DNA of 64,000 bases from Mangrovimonas xylaniphaga (GCF_001280435.1 NZ_LBIP01000013.1:1-64000); one strand, 5' to 3'; counted from the first letter of the stretch, positions 55,324 through 64,000 are shown. Numbers and translations are program-made. Notes: a model not told the origin generated them from the sequence alone.

Positions 55324-56298
55324 ATGCGTGAAGCTGCTTTCGCCAAGCAAAATAAAAATAAATGGTTACAATTTGAAAACATTCTTTCAAATAAAACAAC
55401 GGTAAACCCAAACGAGCTTTCCGATCTCTATATTGAAATTACCGACCATTTAAGCTACGCAAAAACTTTTTATCCCAACAGCAATACCGAACGCTATTTA
55501 AATCAACTGGCCTCTAAGGCGCATTTAACAATTTACACCACTAAAAAGGAATCCAAAAACAGACTTATTTCTTTTTTCAAAACTGAATTCCCCACGCAGT
55601 TCTATCATCATCAACGGGAATTGCTGATTGCCTTTTTGGTATTTGCACTTTTTTGTATCGTAGGCGCCTATTCGGCAGCCCATGAAGGCGACTTTGTAAG
55701 AGCAATTATGGGCGACGGTTATGTAAATATGACGCTAGAAAATATTGAAAACAACGACCCTATGGCCGTTTACAAAAAGACAGGGGAAGTGAATATGTTT
55801 TTAGGCATTACCATCAACAATATCAAGGTAGCATTGATGGCCTTCGTCTACGGAATTCTATTGGGTGTAGGCTCCCTATTCGTGATGATGCAAAATGGCA
55901 TTATGTTGGGAAGCTTTCAATATTTCTTTTACGAAAAAGGATTACTATGGGAATCGGCTAGAACCATTTGGATTCATGGAACCTTTGAAATTTCGGTCAT
56001 CATCATTGCCGGTTGCGCAGGCTTGGTGGTTGGAAACGGCATTCTGTTCCCCGGCACCTATACCCGTTTGGAATCCTTTAAACGAGGTATTGTTAACGGA
56101 CTTAAAATTTTACTGAGTACCATTCCATTTTTTGTGGTAGCAGGGTTCCTTGAAGGTTTTGTAACCCGTCACACCGAAATGCCGGATTGGCTGGCCATTT
56201 TTATTATTGGCAGCTCTCTATTTTGCATCGTATTTTATTACATTTTATATCCTATCCAATTACATAGAAAATCAACCAAAACACTAACCCCAAACTAA
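55324..56298 (+). CDS. SpoIIM-like (DUF95) membrane protein
   Basis: A 324-aa protein with the SpoIIM fold: a cytoplasmic N-terminus (MREAAFAKQNKNKWLQFENI), then six helices from about residue 100 with the signature ITINNIKVALMAFVYGILLG and WIHGTFEISVIIIAGCAGLV. In sporulating Firmicutes SpoIIM works in engulfment; in this non-sporulating lineage the role is unknown, but the gene is regularly found with MoxR and DUF58. The start of the next gene overlaps by 1 nt (TAATG). Confidence 0.88.
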   Translation: MREAAFAKQNKNKWLQFENILSNKTTVNPNELSDLYIEITDHLSYAKTFYPNSNTERYLNQLASKAHLTIYTTKKESKNRLISFFKTEFPTQFYHHQRELLIAFLVFALFCIVGAYSAAHEGDFVRAIMGDGYVNMTLENIENNDPMAVYKKTGEVNMFLGITINNIKVALMAFVYGILLGVGSLFVMMQNGIMLGSFQYFFYEKGLLWESARTIWIHGTFEISVIIIAGCAGLVVGNGILFPGTYTRLESFKRGIVNGLKILLSTIPFFVVAGFLEGFVTRHTEMPDWLAIFIIGSSLFCIVFYYILYPIQLHRKSTKTLTPN

Positions 56299-57170
56299 TG
56301 AAATCATACATAGAATTTAAACAACAGCGTGAGCTTGGAGCCATCTTAACGGATACTTTTGCCTTTTTCAGAATGGAATTCAAACCTCTTTTTAAGGCTA
56401 TTTTCAAAATTGCAGGTCCTTACATCGTGTTCTTTTTGGTATCCCTAGTATTTTACGTTTATATTGTGGGAGACAGCTTTAATTTTGATTTAAGCAAAGG
56501 GTTTCCAAGTACCAACCCAATGATGTATCTACTTGCTATGGTAATTTATTTTATAGCTGCCATTTTGGCCTACACGGCAACAACATCAACAGTATTACAC
56601 TACATCAAATCATACATAAAGCATAATGGAGCCACAGATGTTTTAGAAGTCAAACAAAATGTGAAACAAACATTTTGGGGGTTCCTAGGACTTTCACTTT
56701 TGAAATGGCTCACCTTATTCGTTTCTATGATGCTTTGTTGTTTGCCTGTGTTCTATTTTATTGTACCAATGGCTATAGTGTTGCCTATTTTGGTATTTAG
56801 AGAAATGAATGCCGGCGATTCCTTTGGTTATGGCTTTACTTTGACTAAAGATGAATTCTGGATCACGCTTGCCACAATCATTGTTTTCTACATCATTATA
56901 GCAGTTGCGGCCAGTATATTTTCTGTACCCACGGTAATCTACACTTGGATTAAAATGGGGATTTTTAGCGGTGCCGTAGACCCTAGCAATATGACGTCGT
57001 TTGCAGACCCTGTCTACATTTTCCTAAACGTACTTAGTTCTCTCTTCCAATACGCCCTTAACGTCTTGGTTACCATCGGAACCGCCTTTTTGTATTTCAA
57101 TTTAAATGAACGCAAAAACTTTACAGGAACCATGGAACGAATTAAAGCTATTGGAAACACAGAGGACTAA
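56298..57170 (+). CDS. polytopic membrane protein of the MoxR cluster, unknown function
   Basis: A 290-aa protein with about six hydrophobic helices (about 36-56, 75-97, 125-165, 182-210, 240-270) and no catalytic motif. It begins MKSYIEFKQQRELGAILTDT and has a stretch of conserved CCLPVFYFIVPMAIVLPILV. The shape resembles DUF4013/glycerophosphoryl-diester-phosphodiesterase-membrane-domain proteins, but I cannot assign a family. Placed between SpoIIM and DUF4129, with overlapping or abutting starts, it is clearly part of the operon. Confidence 0.75.
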   Translation: MKSYIEFKQQRELGAILTDTFAFFRMEFKPLFKAIFKIAGPYIVFFLVSLVFYVYIVGDSFNFDLSKGFPSTNPMMYLLAMVIYFIAAILAYTATTSTVLHYIKSYIKHNGATDVLEVKQNVKQTFWGFLGLSLLKWLTLFVSMMLCCLPVFYFIVPMAIVLPILVFREMNAGDSFGYGFTLTKDEFWITLATIIVFYIIIAVAASIFSVPTVIYTWIKMGIFSGAVDPSNMTSFADPVYIFLNVLSSLFQYALNVLVTIGTAFLYFNLNERKNFTGTMERIKAIGNTED

Positions 57171-57920
57171 ATGCGGCTTCAATATTTCATAGCAACATTC
57201 CTATTTTTGATAGCTCCTTTGGTCAATGCCCAACAGGATTCCTTGACGGTTCGTAACGACGATAGTCCTGTAGCCATTAAGAAGATCAACCTTGAAGACT
57301 TAGCAAAATATAGTGAAGATAACGATTTTAGTTATGTTGAAACTCCCGAAGGAGAGAATGCAGTTGGTGACTTTTTTCAGGGTATCCAATCATTTTTTAT
57401 CGACATGCTAAGAACTATCTTGGAAGCCATTTTTGGAGTAGGTCAAGCTACAGGGATACTAAATTTTATTCTGCAGGCCTTTCCTTATCTAATTTTTACC
57501 ACGCTAGTTTTTTTATTGTCGAAATTCTTTTTAAAAGTCAAGTCTAAAAACATTATTTCTGGGCAGTCCAACCCGCCTACCGTTAAGTTTTCGGATGATG
57601 AACATATCATTAAAAATGAAGATATTCAGGGCTTGATACAAAAAGCCATTTCCCAAAACAATTATAGATTGGCGATTAGGTACCACTATTTACAATCCTT
57701 AAAAAACCTATCAGAGGAACAAATCATTGATTGGAAACAACAAAAAACCAATGAAGATTATATCAAGGAAATCTCTCAAGACAAACTAAAAACAGAATTC
57801 ACAACTATTACCCGAATCTATGACTATGTATGGTATGGGGAATTCCCTATAGATGACATAAAGTTTGGAACCCTGAGTACCGTTTTTGAAAAACTTAACC
57901 TAAGCCTCAAAGCCAATTGA
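57171..57920 (+). CDS. DUF4129-domain membrane protein
   Basis: A 249-aa protein: signal peptide (about 1-21, ending VNAQ), a periplasmic acidic stretch, one or two membrane helices (about 80-123) and a cytoplasmic C-terminal DUF4129 domain (about 145-248) with QNNYRLAIRYHYLQSLKNLS and YDYVWYGEFPIDD, the usual signature. DUF4129 proteins occur fused to transglutaminase domains or next to MoxR/DUF58 genes. Function unknown. The start follows the preceding stop directly, and the stop is overlapped by the next gene's TTG. Confidence 0.85.
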   Translation: MRLQYFIATFLFLIAPLVNAQQDSLTVRNDDSPVAIKKINLEDLAKYSEDNDFSYVETPEGENAVGDFFQGIQSFFIDMLRTILEAIFGVGQATGILNFILQAFPYLIFTTLVFLLSKFFLKVKSKNIISGQSNPPTVKFSDDEHIIKNEDIQGLIQKAISQNNYRLAIRYHYLQSLKNLSEEQIIDWKQQKTNEDYIKEISQDKLKTEFTTITRIYDYVWYGEFPIDDIKFGTLSTVFEKLNLSLKAN

Positions 57921-59137
57921 ATAGAAAAGGAAAAATATATATCGCCTTAGCAGTCTTTACTTTGTTGAGTATCGTGGCATTGGAAGCTACCAAACCCAAA
58001 GAGCTCAATTGGTTCCCATCCTATGCCAAACACCATAAAATCCCGTTGGGCACCTACGTGTTCCAAGAACAATTGCAGAGATTATTTTCAGAATCCCAAC
58101 TTCTCAATGTAGACAGGCCTCCTTTTGAATATTTAGAAAACACTCCTGACTCCATTGGCTCCTACGTTTTTATAAACAATGAGATTAATTTTGGCCAAAG
58201 CGAGTTAGATAAACTATTAGATTGGACTTCCAAAGGCAACACGCTTTTTGTGGCAGCTTCTGTTTTGGAACAACAATTATTAGACACCCTAAAACTAGAG
58301 ACTTCCCATTTAAGCCAATTTGATGGTTTTGGATTTGACTATGAATTACAACTAAAAAATAAAGTACTTGACACGGGCAAAGTAAGCTTCAATAATAAAG
58401 ACGCCAAAGGGCTTTTAGCTTACTTCAGCAGTATTGATACTTTAAACTCGAAGATTGTTGGGATAATCGAGAAAATGAATAGTTCAGATTCGCTAAACCT
58501 CGCCCACCCAAATATCATTAAAACCCCTTTTGGAGAAGGAACAGTTATTGTGAGCTTATTTCCACAGGCCTTTACCAATTATTTTATGCTTACCCCTCCC
58601 AACCAACAATATACCGCCGGTTTGATGTCGTATCTCAATGAGGAGCAGCCCATATACTTGGATGAATATTATAAATCTGGTAAAATATTTTACAGCTCCC
58701 CTTTGTACCTCATGCTTAACAACAAGCATTTAAAATGGGCCTATTACATCATGCTTATCGGTGTTCTATTCTATATCCTTTTTGAAGGCAAACGCAAGCA
58801 AAGAGCTATTCCTATAGTAACACCATTACGCAACCAAACCCTTGATTTTACCAGAACTATTGCCAATATGTATTTTGAAAAGGGCAACCATCATGATATT
58901 GCGTTGCATAAAATTCAGCATTTTATGGATTACATTCGTACCCAACTTTACTTGTCTACCGAAACCGTCAATACTGAATTCATCAATAACCTGGCGGCAA
59001 GAAGCAACAACAGTGTTGAAGCTACCAAAAACTTATTCAACACCATCGAAAGAATATCCAACACTCCTAACATAACCGCCACGGAATTGGAAACACTAAA
59101 CAACTTAATTGAAACTTTTAAATCCAAACATGCCTAA
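57917..59137 (+). CDS. DUF4350-domain membrane protein, TTG start
   Basis: A 406-aa protein with one N-terminal helix (about 6-22) and another near 274-292, a periplasmic domain between them (DUF4350 type, residues about 40-230: LDWTSKGNTLFVAASVLEQQ) and a cytoplasmic C-terminus (about 300-406). The start is TTG at 57917, which overlaps the TGA stop of the preceding gene (TTGA), so it is translationally coupled. DUF4350 is a beta/alpha domain resembling glutamine-amidotransferase folds and is found in the MoxR-DUF58 neighbourhood. Confidence 0.82.
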   Translation: MNRKGKIYIALAVFTLLSIVALEATKPKELNWFPSYAKHHKIPLGTYVFQEQLQRLFSESQLLNVDRPPFEYLENTPDSIGSYVFINNEINFGQSELDKLLDWTSKGNTLFVAASVLEQQLLDTLKLETSHLSQFDGFGFDYELQLKNKVLDTGKVSFNNKDAKGLLAYFSSIDTLNSKIVGIIEKMNSSDSLNLAHPNIIKTPFGEGTVIVSLFPQAFTNYFMLTPPNQQYTAGLMSYLNEEQPIYLDEYYKSGKIFYSSPLYLMLNNKHLKWAYYIMLIGVLFYILFEGKRKQRAIPIVTPLRNQTLDFTRTIANMYFEKGNHHDIALHKIQHFMDYIRTQLYLSTETVNTEFINNLAARSNNSVEATKNLFNTIERISNTPNITATELETLNNLIETFKSKHA

Positions 59138-59161
59138 GGTGCATGCTTAAAATATTGTAAC

Positions 59162-60163
59162 ATGGATGAACAGATAACACCACAACAGGACAATTTGGAA
59201 TTCAATAACCGTATTCCCCTGGAAGACCTTAAAAATGCCGTAGAACAAATTAAAGCGGAGCTACAAAAAGTCATTGTTGGTCAGGACCAATTTGTAGAAT
59301 TACTTATCGTAGCCCTTTTGGCTGATGGTCATGCTCTTATTGAAGGAGTTCCCGGAATTGCAAAAACGGTTACAGCAAAACTATTTGCCAAGGTGTTGAA
59401 AACAGATTTCAATAGAATTCAGTTCACCCCCGATTTAATGCCGAGTGATGTGTTGGGAACCTCTGTATTGAACATGAAAACCTCCGATTTTGAATTTAAA
59501 AAAGGGCCTATTTTTTCAAACATTGTCCTGATAGACGAAATCAACAGAGCCCCAGCCAAAACACAAGCGGCCCTATTTGAAACCATGGAGGAAAGACAGG
59601 CGTCCATAGACGGTACCACTTATAAATTTGAAGCCCCTTTTATGGTTTTGGCCACGCAAAACCCAATTGAGCAGGAAGGCACCTATGCCCTTCCCGAGGC
59701 ACAATTGGACCGTTTTCTATTCAAAATAAAAGTGGATTACCCATCTTTGGAGGAAGAAATTAAAATTTTGGACACCCATCACCAACGTCAGGGAAAACAA
59801 CCACAAACGTTGATTTCTCCAATCTTGGATGCAGAACAATTGGCTGTATTTAAAGAGAAAACACAAGCCATTTTGGTAGAGGAAAAGATCATAAAATACA
59901 TTGCTGAATTGGTGTCTAAAACCAGAAATCATCCACATTTATATTTGGGAGGTTCTCCAAGAGCATCCATTGCAATTTTGAATACTGCCAAAGCCTTTGC
60001 AGCAATTAGTGGTAGAGATTTTGTTATTCCTGAAGACGTTAAAAAGGCCATTGCTCCAGTATTAAACCACAGAATCATTTTAACTCCAGAACGTGAAATG
60101 GAAGGCATGACTACAGAACAGGTCATCGATATGGTTGTACAATCTGTTGAAGTGCCTAGATAA
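59162..60163 (+). CDS. MoxR-family AAA+ ATPase
   Basis: A 333-aa AAA+ ATPase, thought to act as a chaperone or in assembly of membrane or metal-containing complexes. Walker A is EGVPGIAKTVTAKLFAKVL (Gly-Ile-Ala-Lys-Thr, near residue 62), Walker B is IVLIDEINRAPAKTQAALFE, and sensor 1 is MVLATQNPIEQEGTYALPEA. The C-terminal lid follows (GGSPRASIAILNTAKAFAAI). Length and motif order are typical. It lies 24 nt after the DUF4350 gene and 3 nt before DUF58. Confidence 0.94.
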   Translation: MDEQITPQQDNLEFNNRIPLEDLKNAVEQIKAELQKVIVGQDQFVELLIVALLADGHALIEGVPGIAKTVTAKLFAKVLKTDFNRIQFTPDLMPSDVLGTSVLNMKTSDFEFKKGPIFSNIVLIDEINRAPAKTQAALFETMEERQASIDGTTYKFEAPFMVLATQNPIEQEGTYALPEAQLDRFLFKIKVDYPSLEEEIKILDTHHQRQGKQPQTLISPILDAEQLAVFKEKTQAILVEEKIIKYIAELVSKTRNHPHLYLGGSPRASIAILNTAKAFAAISGRDFVIPEDVKKAIAPVLNHRIILTPEREMEGMTTEQVIDMVVQSVEVPR

Positions 60164-60166
60164 GCC

Positions 60167-61498
60167 ATGAAGTTTATTAAATCCCTGTACATTCACAGTC
60201 GCTTTTTTGTCTACATGGCAATTGTCAGTCTATGTTTCTTAGCATCCTTTTGGCTTACTGCTTTATATGCTCTAGCTTGGGCCATGGTTTTGACACTTGG
60301 TATTCTGTTTGTCATGGATTTAATATTGCTATATCGCTTTAAAAATGCTATCGAAGGAAGACGTTTGCTACCCGAAAAATTTTCAAATAGCGATGAAAAT
60401 GAGGTTCCTATTACAATATCCAACAGATATCCTTTTAAAACATTTATCCAGGTGATAGATGAACTTCCTGTGCAATTTCAAAAACGGGATTTTTCATATA
60501 CATCTATTTTAGCTCCAAACGCTACCCATAATTTCAATTATTCAGTTCGTCCGGTGGAACGCGGTGAATATGTGTTTGCTCAATTGAATGTTTTTGCGTC
60601 TACGGCCCTTAAAATTGTTAAACGGAAATATCAATTTCAGAACGAGCAAATGGTAGCAGTCTATCCGTCCTTCATTCAAATGCAGAAATACGACTTTTTG
60701 GCTATTGGCAATAAATTGACTGAATTTGGTCTGAAAAAAATAAGACGTATTGGGCATACTTTGGAATTTGAACAAATAAAGGAATATGTTCCCGGTGATG
60801 ATTTTAGAACCATCAACTGGAAAGCTACCGCCAAAAGGGCCCAATTGATGGCTAATCAATACCAAGACGAAAAATCGCAGCCCATTTACTCCATCATTGA
60901 TACTGGACGGGTAATGAAAATGCCTTTCAATGAACTGAAACTTTTGGATTACGCTATCAATTCTACTTTAGCTTTTAGCAATGTTGCTTTAAAAAAACAT
61001 GACAAGGTAGGACTAATGACCTTTTCAAAAAACATTGAAACCCTCTTGCCGGCCAACCAAAAATTGACCTATCTCAACAGGATTTTGGAGACGCTATACA
61101 ATGTCAACACTCAATTTACCGATAGTGATTATAGCTTGCTTTATGCTCAAATAAAACGAAAAATCACTCATAGAAGTTTACTATTGCTTTATACCAATTT
61201 TGAGCATATCAGTGCCTTGAAACGGCAATTGCCTTTTCTTCAGGCTATTTCCAAAACACATATGCTGGTGGTCATTTTCTTTGAAAACACCGAATTGGAA
61301 TCCCTTATTAACACGGATGCCGAAGATTTACAAAGCATCTACCATAAAACCATTGCGGAGAAATTCTCCTATGAAAAACGTTTAATGGTTAAAGAACTGA
61401 ACAAACATGGCATCCAAACCATATTGACTGCTCCAGAAAACCTAACCATAAATACCATTAACAAATACCTCGAAATAAAAGCTCGAGGATTATTATAA
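60167..61498 (+). CDS. DUF58 (von Willebrand A-like) protein
   Basis: A 443-aa protein with two N-terminal helices (about 12-55) and a cytoplasmic or periplasmic domain that carries the DUF58 signature FEQIKEYVPGDDFRTINWKA near residue 200. The C-terminal part is a vWA-like fold (IYSIIDTGRVMKMP, HDKVGLMTFSKNIETLLP). It is the standard partner of MoxR. Last gene of the cluster, followed by a terminator. Confidence 0.92.
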   Translation: MKFIKSLYIHSRFFVYMAIVSLCFLASFWLTALYALAWAMVLTLGILFVMDLILLYRFKNAIEGRRLLPEKFSNSDENEVPITISNRYPFKTFIQVIDELPVQFQKRDFSYTSILAPNATHNFNYSVRPVERGEYVFAQLNVFASTALKIVKRKYQFQNEQMVAVYPSFIQMQKYDFLAIGNKLTEFGLKKIRRIGHTLEFEQIKEYVPGDDFRTINWKATAKRAQLMANQYQDEKSQPIYSIIDTGRVMKMPFNELKLLDYAINSTLAFSNVALKKHDKVGLMTFSKNIETLLPANQKLTYLNRILETLYNVNTQFTDSDYSLLYAQIKRKITHRSLLLLYTNFEHISALKRQLPFLQAISKTHMLVVIFFENTELESLINTDAEDLQSIYHKTIAEKFSYEKRLMVKELNKHGIQTILTAPENLTINTINKYLEIKARGLL

Positions 61499-61500
61499 CA

Positions 61501-61527
61501 AAAAAACCACTGCTTACGCAGTGGTTT
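61501..61527. terminator. bidirectional terminator between DUF58 and dps
   Basis: CCACTGC (61507-61513) and GCAGTGG (61518-61524) around TTAC, with A tract upstream and TTT after. It serves convergent genes. Confidence 0.8.
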
Positions 61528-61553
61528 CACCAATCATTATCAATTAACACTCA

Positions 61554-62033
61554 TTAGATGCTTTCATCTAACCAAGCCTTCATCATCCAAACGGTTTTTT
61601 CCTGTTCTGTAATAAAATCACTCATCATAGAATTGGTTCCTTCGTCACTAGCCTCACCTGCAGCCTCTAAAATCTCTCTTTCAATCTGCAACAATTCCTT
61701 TAAGGAATCTACAATCAGGCGGACCGCCTTTTCATCTTGTGAAATATTTTTTCCCACTGGTACTTTGGCACTTTTGGTGTAATCCTCAAATGTATGCAAC
61801 GGTGTCGCTCCCAAAGTCAAGATACGCTCTGCAATTTCATCCACCTTCACATTGGCATCGGTATACAATTCTTCAAATTTCACGTGTAAATCGAAGAAAC
61901 GCTTTCCTTTTATGTTCCAGTGAATTCCTCTTAAGTTTTGGTAATATATCTGAAAGTTAGCCAACAGCACATTTAGGTCTTCTGCAATGGCTTTTGTTTG
62001 TTTAGTATCTAATCCAATACTGTTAAATGTCAT
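61554..62033 (-). CDS. dps: Dps-family ferritin-like DNA-protection protein
   Basis: A 159-aa mini-ferritin that forms a 12-mer, oxidises Fe(II) with H2O2 and stores it. The ferroxidase ligands are in IHWNIKGKRFFDLHVKFEEL (His, Asp, Glu) and YTDANVKVDEIAERILTLG. It is the usual length and lacks a long Lys-rich tail. It lies divergent from oxyR across 106 bp, the common arrangement for peroxide defence. A TAAATTTG -7 box (62066-62059) is 25 nt before the start. Confidence 0.94.
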   Translation of the reverse strand: MTFNSIGLDTKQTKAIAEDLNVLLANFQIYYQNLRGIHWNIKGKRFFDLHVKFEELYTDANVKVDEIAERILTLGATPLHTFEDYTKSAKVPVGKNISQDEKAVRLIVDSLKELLQIEREILEAAGEASDEGTNSMMSDFITEQEKTVWMMKAWLDESI

Positions 62034-62139
62034 AACGTTTTGATTTTTAGGTTTAATACAAATTTACGGCATAATTAACACATTGCTCCATAAGTTTTAT
62101 TAATAGTTTTTATATTTTTATAGCTTAAATTAATAACCC

Positions 62140-63084
62140 ATGACCATAACCCAGCTTCACTATGTTTTAGCCATTGCGGAATACAAAAACTTTACCAAAG
62201 CCGCAGAAAAATGCTTCGTAACACAACCTACTTTAAGTACCCAAATACAGAAATTGGAGGACGAATTGGATGTGCTCATTTTCGACAGAAGTAAAAAACC
62301 AATAGAATTGACGGATGTAGGTCGGAAAATTGTTCAGCAGGCCCGAAATATTGTAAATGAATCAGACCGAATTCAAGATATTGTAGACCAACAAAAAGGC
62401 TATGTTGGAGGTGAATTTAGGTTAGGAATCATCCCAACCGTTATGCCTACTTTATTACCTATGTTCCTAAAAACCTTTATCAAAAGGCATCCAAAAGTAA
62501 AATTGATTATTGAGGAACTTACTACGGAAGAAATCATAACCCGTATTAGTGAAGGGCATTTGGATGCTGCCATTGCCGCAACCCCATTACAAAATGAGTC
62601 AATAAAAGAACGTGTATTGTATTACGAGCCTTTCGTTGCCTACATTCCTGAAAGCCATCGACTTCATGCAAAATCGAAAATTGGCACAGATGACCTTGAA
62701 ATTGATGACATGCTCCTTTTGGAAGATGGGCATTGCTTTAGGGATGGCGTCATCAACCTCTGTAAAGTATTTAAAAGCCACGTAGACGACAATTTTCAAT
62801 TGGAAAGCGGTAGTATTGAAACCTTGGTAAAACTCTCAAATGAAGGCCTTGGAATGACTTTATTGCCATATCTGCATACTTTGGAATTAAATGATAAACT
62901 CCAATCCAACCTACGTCATTTTGAAGAGCCCTCTCCTGCTCGCGAAGTCAGTATTATTTACCACAAAAGTGAGCTGAAAATGCAAATTATCGAGGCCCTT
63001 CAAACCGTGATTTCTGGCATTATTAGAGGCGCCATTGCCTTTCAGAATGTAAAAATTATCAGTCCGCTGCCGGCTTCAAAATAA
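62140..63084 (+). CDS. oxyR: OxyR-type LysR transcriptional regulator
   Basis: A 314-aa LysR-family regulator. HTH at about 18-40 (FTKAAEKCFVTQPTLSTQIQ), linker helix, and the regulatory domain (about 90-295). LLLEDGHCFRDGVINLCKVF places C199 and C208 exactly as the peroxide-sensing cysteines of E. coli OxyR, so it should switch by disulfide formation. It probably activates the divergent dps gene; ATAG half-sites occur around 62103 and 62120 in the shared spacer, but no full OxyR site is obvious. Confidence 0.93.
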   Translation: MTITQLHYVLAIAEYKNFTKAAEKCFVTQPTLSTQIQKLEDELDVLIFDRSKKPIELTDVGRKIVQQARNIVNESDRIQDIVDQQKGYVGGEFRLGIIPTVMPTLLPMFLKTFIKRHPKVKLIIEELTTEEIITRISEGHLDAAIAATPLQNESIKERVLYYEPFVAYIPESHRLHAKSKIGTDDLEIDDMLLLEDGHCFRDGVINLCKVFKSHVDDNFQLESGSIETLVKLSNEGLGMTLLPYLHTLELNDKLQSNLRHFEEPSPAREVSIIYHKSELKMQIIEALQTVISGIIRGAIAFQNVKIISPLPASK

Positions 63085-63103
63085 ACAGACAAACCTTTAT
63101 AAA

Positions 63104-63144
63104 TCATTATATCTCAACTATAGGCTATAGTTGAGATATAATGA
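63104..63144. repeat. 19-bp perfect inverted repeat at a convergent gene junction
   Basis: TCATTATATCTCAACTATA (63104-63122) is the reverse complement of 63126-63144, around the loop GGC. It includes the last codons and the stop of the outer-membrane protein gene. It has no T tract and low GC, so it is not a typical terminator, but at 19 bp with a 3-nt loop it is the longest perfect hairpin in the window. Confidence 0.85.
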
Positions 63145-64000
63145 ATACTGTTGTTGGGAATTCACATCTCCACCAAACAAATCTTGGGCAATCGGTAAGG
63201 TATATTTTAATCCCAGTATAAATTTATTCTTTGAAACTTCAGCTCCCAAAGAACCATAAATGATATGGCCATTGGTATCGGCCAATGTTTCTCCATACTG
63301 CTCTATGCTTTCGTAAACATCTCCAGACACTCCTAGAAAGGGCCTCAATGTGGTGGTTTTCAAATTCACATCATAAAACACATTTGCAGCACTGCTGAAC
63401 TGGTTTCCGAACTTATAGTCATTCTCGTTTTCAGTCTTCAGGTAATAAGCTAAACTAGCCCCTACTCCCAAGTTCTTCTTTTTATAACTATACAAAACGG
63501 TAGCAACCATATCCCAACTTCCAGTACCAACCTGAAACCCTGGGTTGACTCTATCGGTAAGTTGCTCTTCAAATTCTCCTGTTGGCAATTTCATTCCCAA
63601 ACCAAAATTCAAGCCATGTCCAGACAGTTCTCTATTAGCAAACACCAAGCTATCCCTTTTCTGCTTTTTATAAAAATTAAGCTGGTACCATCCCATTATA
63701 TTGATATCTCCCAAACCATGAATATGCTCTGTACGGTCATCAAAATGTCTGTACAAATCCTGAAATGGTACAATCGCACTTACATAAATATTTTTGGACA
63801 GTGGAACCCTTCCCCACAATTGATAGGTATGAAACGTTTCTTCACTTTTGGGTGAATTCGAAAAAATGCCATCCCTAGATTCAAAATCTTGATGGATATA
63901 GCGTACCCCAACAAAATTGGAAGTACTTAAATCTCCAAAACTGGAGCTCCCACTACTAGTGGTACAACCACATAAATCACAAGCTTGCGAAGCAGTTACA
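63118..64000 (-). CDS. outer-membrane beta-barrel protein with CDLCGC motif (5' end missing)
   Basis: The frame is open to the right edge of the window, so the start and signal peptide are missing; about 293 codons are visible. Just inside the edge it reads ASQACDLCGCTTSSGSSS, the mature N-terminus of a group of Bacteroidota exported proteins in which CDxCGC follows the signal peptide. The rest is a barrel: VGVRYIHQDFESRDGIF, YQLWGRVPLSKNIYVSAIVP, GLNFGLGMKLPTGEF, ending in YSLYLNYSL. It may be linked to metal handling, since the motif could bind metal, but the partner genes are outside the window. Confidence 0.78.
   Translation of the reverse strand, partial: VTASQACDLCGCTTSSGSSSFGDLSTSNFVGVRYIHQDFESRDGIFSNSPKSEETFHTYQLWGRVPLSKNIYVSAIVPFQDLYRHFDDRTEHIHGLGDINIMGWYQLNFYKKQKRDSLVFANRELSGHGLNFGLGMKLPTGEFEEQLTDRVNPGFQVGTGSWDMVATVLYSYKKKNLGVGASLAYYLKTENENDYKFGNQFSSAANVFYDVNLKTTTLRPFLGVSGDVYESIEQYGETLADTNGHIIYGSLGAEVSKNKFILGLKYTLPIAQDLFGGDVNSQQQYSLYLNYSL

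Noticed and set aside
62034-62139. An OxyR binding site between dps and oxyR.
   Set aside because: Only isolated ATAG half-sites are present; the spacing does not fit the full consensus, so I did not annotate it.

Overview
The window is a piece of a Bacteroidota chromosome, most likely a marine or environmental member of the Flavobacteriaceae. The evidence is the 5' end of a 16S rRNA gene with Bacteroidota-like sequence, promoters of the flavobacterial TTG-N19/21-TAnnTTTG type, no Shine-Dalgarno sequences before start codons, lipoproteins with Cys lipoboxes, a split transketolase, a CDLCGC-type outer-membrane protein, and an AT-rich, densely packed gene order. I see no phage, insertion sequence, CRISPR array or tRNA gene. 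Most of the window is core genome.

Layout. 1-749: the 16S 5' end on the minus strand, with two near-identical rrn promoters. 750-4048: thrS-infC-rpmI-rplT, with an apparent AUA start codon for infC, closed by a strong terminator. 4089-6700: a small accessory pocket with an ATP-grasp ligase and a divergent thioester-domain lipoprotein, sharing a 314-bp spacer that carries a perfect 20-bp palindrome. 6776-13735: an exported beta-propeller/amidohydrolase, a HAD phosphatase, a yjbQ gene broken by a one-base frameshift, a secreted protein of unknown role and an AI-2E-type permease. 13912-19827 (minus): dnaB, accA and tgt-lptF/G-eamA. 20077-27045: split transketolase, a barrel protein, hisS, an ABC permease and rpsF-rpsR-rplI. 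27244-38696: an orphan LytTR regulator, nadC-brkB-priA, rlmH, a DUF481 protein, a short HPF-like protein, an M3 peptidase lipoprotein, a TPR lipoprotein and rdgB. 38753-43467: a DEAD-box helicase with a structured leader, a carboxypeptidase-regulatory-like protein, a VOC protein and the divergent trmH/cobB pair. 43621-53897: secreted and membrane proteins, an ECF sigma factor with a membrane partner, a PlsC-like protein, a CoA-type Nudix hydrolase, a cyclophilin lipoprotein and a second M3 peptidase. 53970-61498: TRIC and RDD genes facing away from a SpoIIM-DUF4129-DUF4350-MoxR-DUF58 cluster. 61554-64000: dps and oxyR, divergent, then a truncated outer-membrane protein.

How the genes work together. 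Translation and replication dominate: ThrS, HisS, IF-3, L35, L20, L9, S18, S6, Tgt, TrmH, RlmH, the HPF-like protein, DnaB and PriA. Envelope functions form the second theme: LptF/G, a BamA-like barrel, DUF481, M3 and C1 peptidases, PlsC and the MoxR cluster. OxyR/Dps is the standard peroxide-defence pair.

No wholly new multi-gene system is obvious. The most unusual points are: DnaB ending in an SSB-like acidic tip; a tRNA-guanine transglycosylase that has lost all three zinc cysteines; the helicase leader, which can form three hairpins plus a competing pairing that reaches the start codon; three genes whose -7 promoter elements lie exactly 4 nt from the ATG (possible leaderless mRNAs); the frameshifted yjbQ; the AUA start of infC; and the palindrome next to the thioester-domain lipoprotein.
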